From NCBI GenBank assembly GCA_905250025.1, contig CAJNOJ010000060.1:296213-360212 (forward strand): a stretch of DNA of 64,000 bases, read 5' to 3'. The notes under the pieces were generated by a model. That model was not told the origin of the DNA, ran no database searches, and saw nothing but the letters and a program-made list of their open reading frames with translations. Position 1 is the first letter of the stretch. Every line of letters begins with the position of its first letter. This DNA comes from Adineta ricciae. Taxonomy: Eukaryota > Rotifera > Eurotatoria > Adinetida > Adinetidae. Of the stretch, positions 61,137 through 64,000 are shown in pieces. The translations under genes and the position numbers were made by a program.

Positions 61137-61218
61137 CTTGAATCATATTAGATTATTTGTTTATATATATATATATTATTTTAATCGCATTCGTTCGATG
61201 TACTACTTTTGCGTAAAT

Positions 61219-61224
61219 AATAAA
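61219..61224 (+). terminator. Polyadenylation signal of PRKAR1
   Basis: AATAAA 83 nt after the PRKAR1 stop codon, between it and PCCB. Confidence 0.5.
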
Positions 61225-61452
61225 TGCAGTGTTAATTGTATTTCAGACGTTCCGAAGAATTGGTAAGTCATATTCATTCTGTCAATTGTATAACCATCTT
61301 TGCTGTTTATTTTCTAGCTTTTGTGCATAGTAACATGGAGCCGACAGATACGAATCTCTTATTTTTATATTCTTATCCATCTGAATAAAATTTTCTACAT
61401 GTTCACTTTCTCATTGATTCAATATGAATCCATTTTTGTACTTTTAGAAGAA

Positions 61453-63596
61453 ATGCTTCGCAGTTTATCAGGTCTACGCGTGCTCGCTAATGGCTATAAC
61501 CAAGTTCGACTGTTAACAGCGGGTAGTTCGAATACATTGAAAGTAAAAGAAGAAGTTAAACGTGTCGGGCAATTAGCTTTGCTCGGTGGAGGACAAAAAC
61601 GTATTGATTCTCAACATAAAAAAGGTAAAAAGATTTCAGCGGTGAAATTTCGTCCAACTATCTTGGTTTGATTTCAGGCAAATTAACTGCACGTGAAAGA
61701 ATCGAAGTTTTATTGGATGAAGGTTCATTTCGCGAGTATGATATGTTTATGCAACATCGTTGCTCAGACTTCGGCATGGAAAAGGAGAAATATTATGGTG
61801 ATTCCGTTATAACCGGTTCTGGTTTAATCAATGGTCGACCAGTTTACATCTTTTCACAAGATTTTACTGTTTTCGGTGGAAGTTTATCCAGTGTTCATGC
61901 AGCTAAAGTATGCAAAATCATGGATCAAGCCATGCTGGTTGGCGCTCCAGTAATTGGCTTGAATGATAGTGGTGGTGCTCGAATTCAAGAAGGTGTTGAA
62001 TCGCTTGCTGGTTATGCAGATATTTTTCAACGAAATGTCATGGCCAGTGGTGTTATTCCACAACTTTCACTAATCATGGTAAGGTAAACCAAAAAATGCT
62101 TGATTCAATCATACTCGTCAAACAGTTGGTTATAAGGTCGCGGGTGCAATCGAACTTGCCTTTGCTTTGAGCTTAATCTTATTAGCATGATATTGTAGAT
62201 GAAAAACAACTGATTCTACTTCTTCTATTCCTTCGGCTCGGCCCCCTGGATATAATACCATATTGAATTTCTTCTAATCCGTACCATTTACATAATGTAT
62301 CATGTTTTTTTACTCATCTGTAGGGACCTTGCGCAGGCGGTGCTGTTTACTCTCCTGCCTTGACCGACTTTATTTTTATGGTGCGTCAAACATCGTATCT
62401 ATTTATCACTGGTCCTGATGTGGTACAATCTGTAACCAACGAGACTGTAACACAGGATGAATTAGGTGGAGCTGATCCCCACATGGTGAAAAGTGGAGTA
62501 GCACATGGTGCCTACGACAACGATATCGATACATTGTTACGTACGCGGGAACTGTTCAATTTCTTGCCTTTATCGAATCGAGACCATGCACCTGTCATTC
62601 GTCAATCGGATGATAGTCCAAATCGAATCGCTTATTCATTAGATACAGTTGTACCATTGGAAACAACCGCCGCCTACGATATGAAAGAAGTTGTAAGTAA
62701 TCATGCGTAGAAAAATATACGACGATCCGCTTTTGATTGTCTTCCTTTTTCTACCATAGATTAATGCTGTTATTGACGAAGAAGATTTCTTTGAAATCAT
62801 GCCTGAATTTGCCAAGAATATAATCATTGGTAAACACGAGACAAATCAGCTTAAATATGCTCTTTTTTGTGCATTCAAGGATTTGCACGCATGAATGGTC
62901 AAACTGTTGGTATTGTTGCCAATCAACCTAAGGTAGCAGCCGGTTGCTTAGATATCAACTCTTCAGTCAAAGGAGCTCGTTTCGTTCGATTCTGCGATGC
63001 GTTCCATATTCCAATCATAACTTTTGTTGACGTACCGGGTAAGACTATTTGCAGAACAAAATCCATCGACAACTCAACAGAACAAATCTTTTCCAGGATT
63101 TTTACCGGGCACCGCTCAAGAACACAACGGAATCATTCGACATGGAGCTAAACTTTTGTTTGCTTACGCCGAAGCAACTGTGCCCAAGATCACTGTCATT
63201 ACTCGTAAAGCGTACGGTGGAGCGTATGACGTCATGTCATCAAAACATCTTCGCGGTGATATGAATTATGCGTGGCCAACTGCTGAAGTATAATTGAGAA
63301 GAATAACTTTTTCCTAGTTCTCATGTTCTTACTCTGCTATTCTCTAGGTTGCCGTCATGGGTGCTCAAGGTGCCGTAAAAATCATATTCCGTGGAAATCA
63401 TGGCGATGATGTAAAGCAACGCGAAGCTGAATATGTTGATAAATTCGCCAATCCATTCCCGGCTGCCGTTCGAGGCTTCGTCGACGACATTATTGAGCCA
63501 AACACAACTCGTCAACGTATTTGCCGCGATTTAGGACTCTTAACTAACAAAAAATTGAAGAATCCCAAGAAGAAACATGCAAATATTCCGCTCTAA
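61453..63596 (+). CDS. PCCB: Propionyl-CoA carboxylase beta chain, mitochondrial
   Basis: This is the carboxyltransferase subunit converting propionyl-CoA to methylmalonyl-CoA with its biotin-carrying alpha partner. The start gives a basic, acid-free leader ([20 protein letters not shown]) as expected for mitochondrial import. Hallmarks in order: [76 protein letters not shown] (first oxyanion site), [107 protein letters not shown] (second oxyanion site), [13 protein letters not shown]. About seven exons, no lesions. The ATG is about 6 nt after a TTTTAG acceptor. Confidence 0.96.
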
Positions 63597-64000
63597 AATC
63601 TCTCAACAGTAGACTAGCTCGAAGATGACGATGAAGAACAATGAGAACATACTCCCATGATTGATAATCTTTTTGCGCTTTTGTAGTTTCCTTCTGTAGT
63701 AGTCTTAATAAATTACAGAAAAAAAAACAAACAGACTTATAAACATTGACAAACGTGAACAAAATGCAGACGAAATAAAAAAACAATTCTATTCGCAATA
63801 TGGAGATTAATTAATAGGAAGGAAATCATACAAAGGATGGATTACATCCGACATGTTAAAACAATTTGTTTTAACTACGCTATGAAAAGACTCGTCATGT
63901 TGACAAAGACAAGAAACACGCAATCAGCAGATACTATACATTTACTATATCTGTCATAATGCCAAGAAAGTATAAGTAAATACAAATAAAAGTCTTGTAA
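63597..64000. other. 3' flank of PCCB
   Basis: It contains the 3' UTR with AATAAA at 63707-63712 and then AT-rich sequence to the window end. No gene recognised. Confidence 0.6.
63707..63712 (+). terminator. Polyadenylation signal of PCCB
   Basis: AATAAA about 110 nt after the stop codon. Confidence 0.5.

Noticed and set aside
1..64000. tRNA, rRNA, CRISPR arrays, intact transposons, telomeric repeats and bacterial-type operons
   Set aside because: No transposase, reverse transcriptase or integrase motif, no spaced repeat array and no cloverleaf-like segment was found by eye; genes are intron-rich and eukaryotic.

Overview
The window looks like nuclear DNA of a bdelloid rotifer (Adineta/Rotaria type). 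It is AT-rich and dense in intron-containing animal genes with many short (about 50-90 nt) GT-AG introns. It carries a domain that I remember from bdelloid ADP-ribosyltransferase/TPR proteins, and it contains two allele-like copies of one gene block. Species assignment is inference; no marker gene is present.

Layout. Positions 1-8308 (copy A) hold the 3' part of a TBL1-type WD40 corepressor gene, a rotifer-domain gene on the minus strand, a decayed relative of that gene, and two SR-type RRM genes in tandem. The second RRM gene is cut by a single N at 8309. Positions 8310-46044 are unique: a MAP-kinase-phosphatase gene (minus, itself cut by the N), PNPT1 (minus), two tandem PIP5K genes (minus), a WSC/C-type-lectin membrane protein (plus), a 2,179-residue low-complexity protein with a recurring DPI..RAL.RF motif (plus), and a 319-residue conserved protein of unknown role (plus). 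From about 46 kb to 54458 (copy B) the first block is repeated in the same order and orientation, with about 3-4% difference in the coding stretch I compared. It stops at a second single N (54459), at exactly the homologous base. After it come a fatty acyl-CoA reductase (plus), a small unknown gene (minus), and a head-to-tail run LUC7L3 - PRKAR1 - PCCB (plus).

The main observation is this direct repeat with a period of about 46.15 kb. Either two alleles or homologues really sit on one chromosome, an architecture once proposed for bdelloids, or an assembler joined two haplotypes end to end. The paired Ns, the truncated genes beside them and the near-identity of the last ~290 nt before them favour an assembly join. 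The copies differ in informative ways: copy A of the zinc-knuckle SR gene has a 1-nt deletion that removes its RS tail, and the decayed rotifer-domain gene has different lesions in each copy.

Functional themes are ordinary eukaryotic housekeeping: transcriptional corepression (TBL1), splicing (SR proteins, LUC7L3), phosphoinositide and cAMP signalling (PIP5K x2, PRKAR1), MAPK control (DUSP), mitochondrial RNA and propionate metabolism (PNPT1, PCCB) and lipid reduction (FAR). Exon limits below were read by eye from GT-AG sites and reading-frame continuity. No tRNA, rRNA, CRISPR array or intact transposon was recognised.
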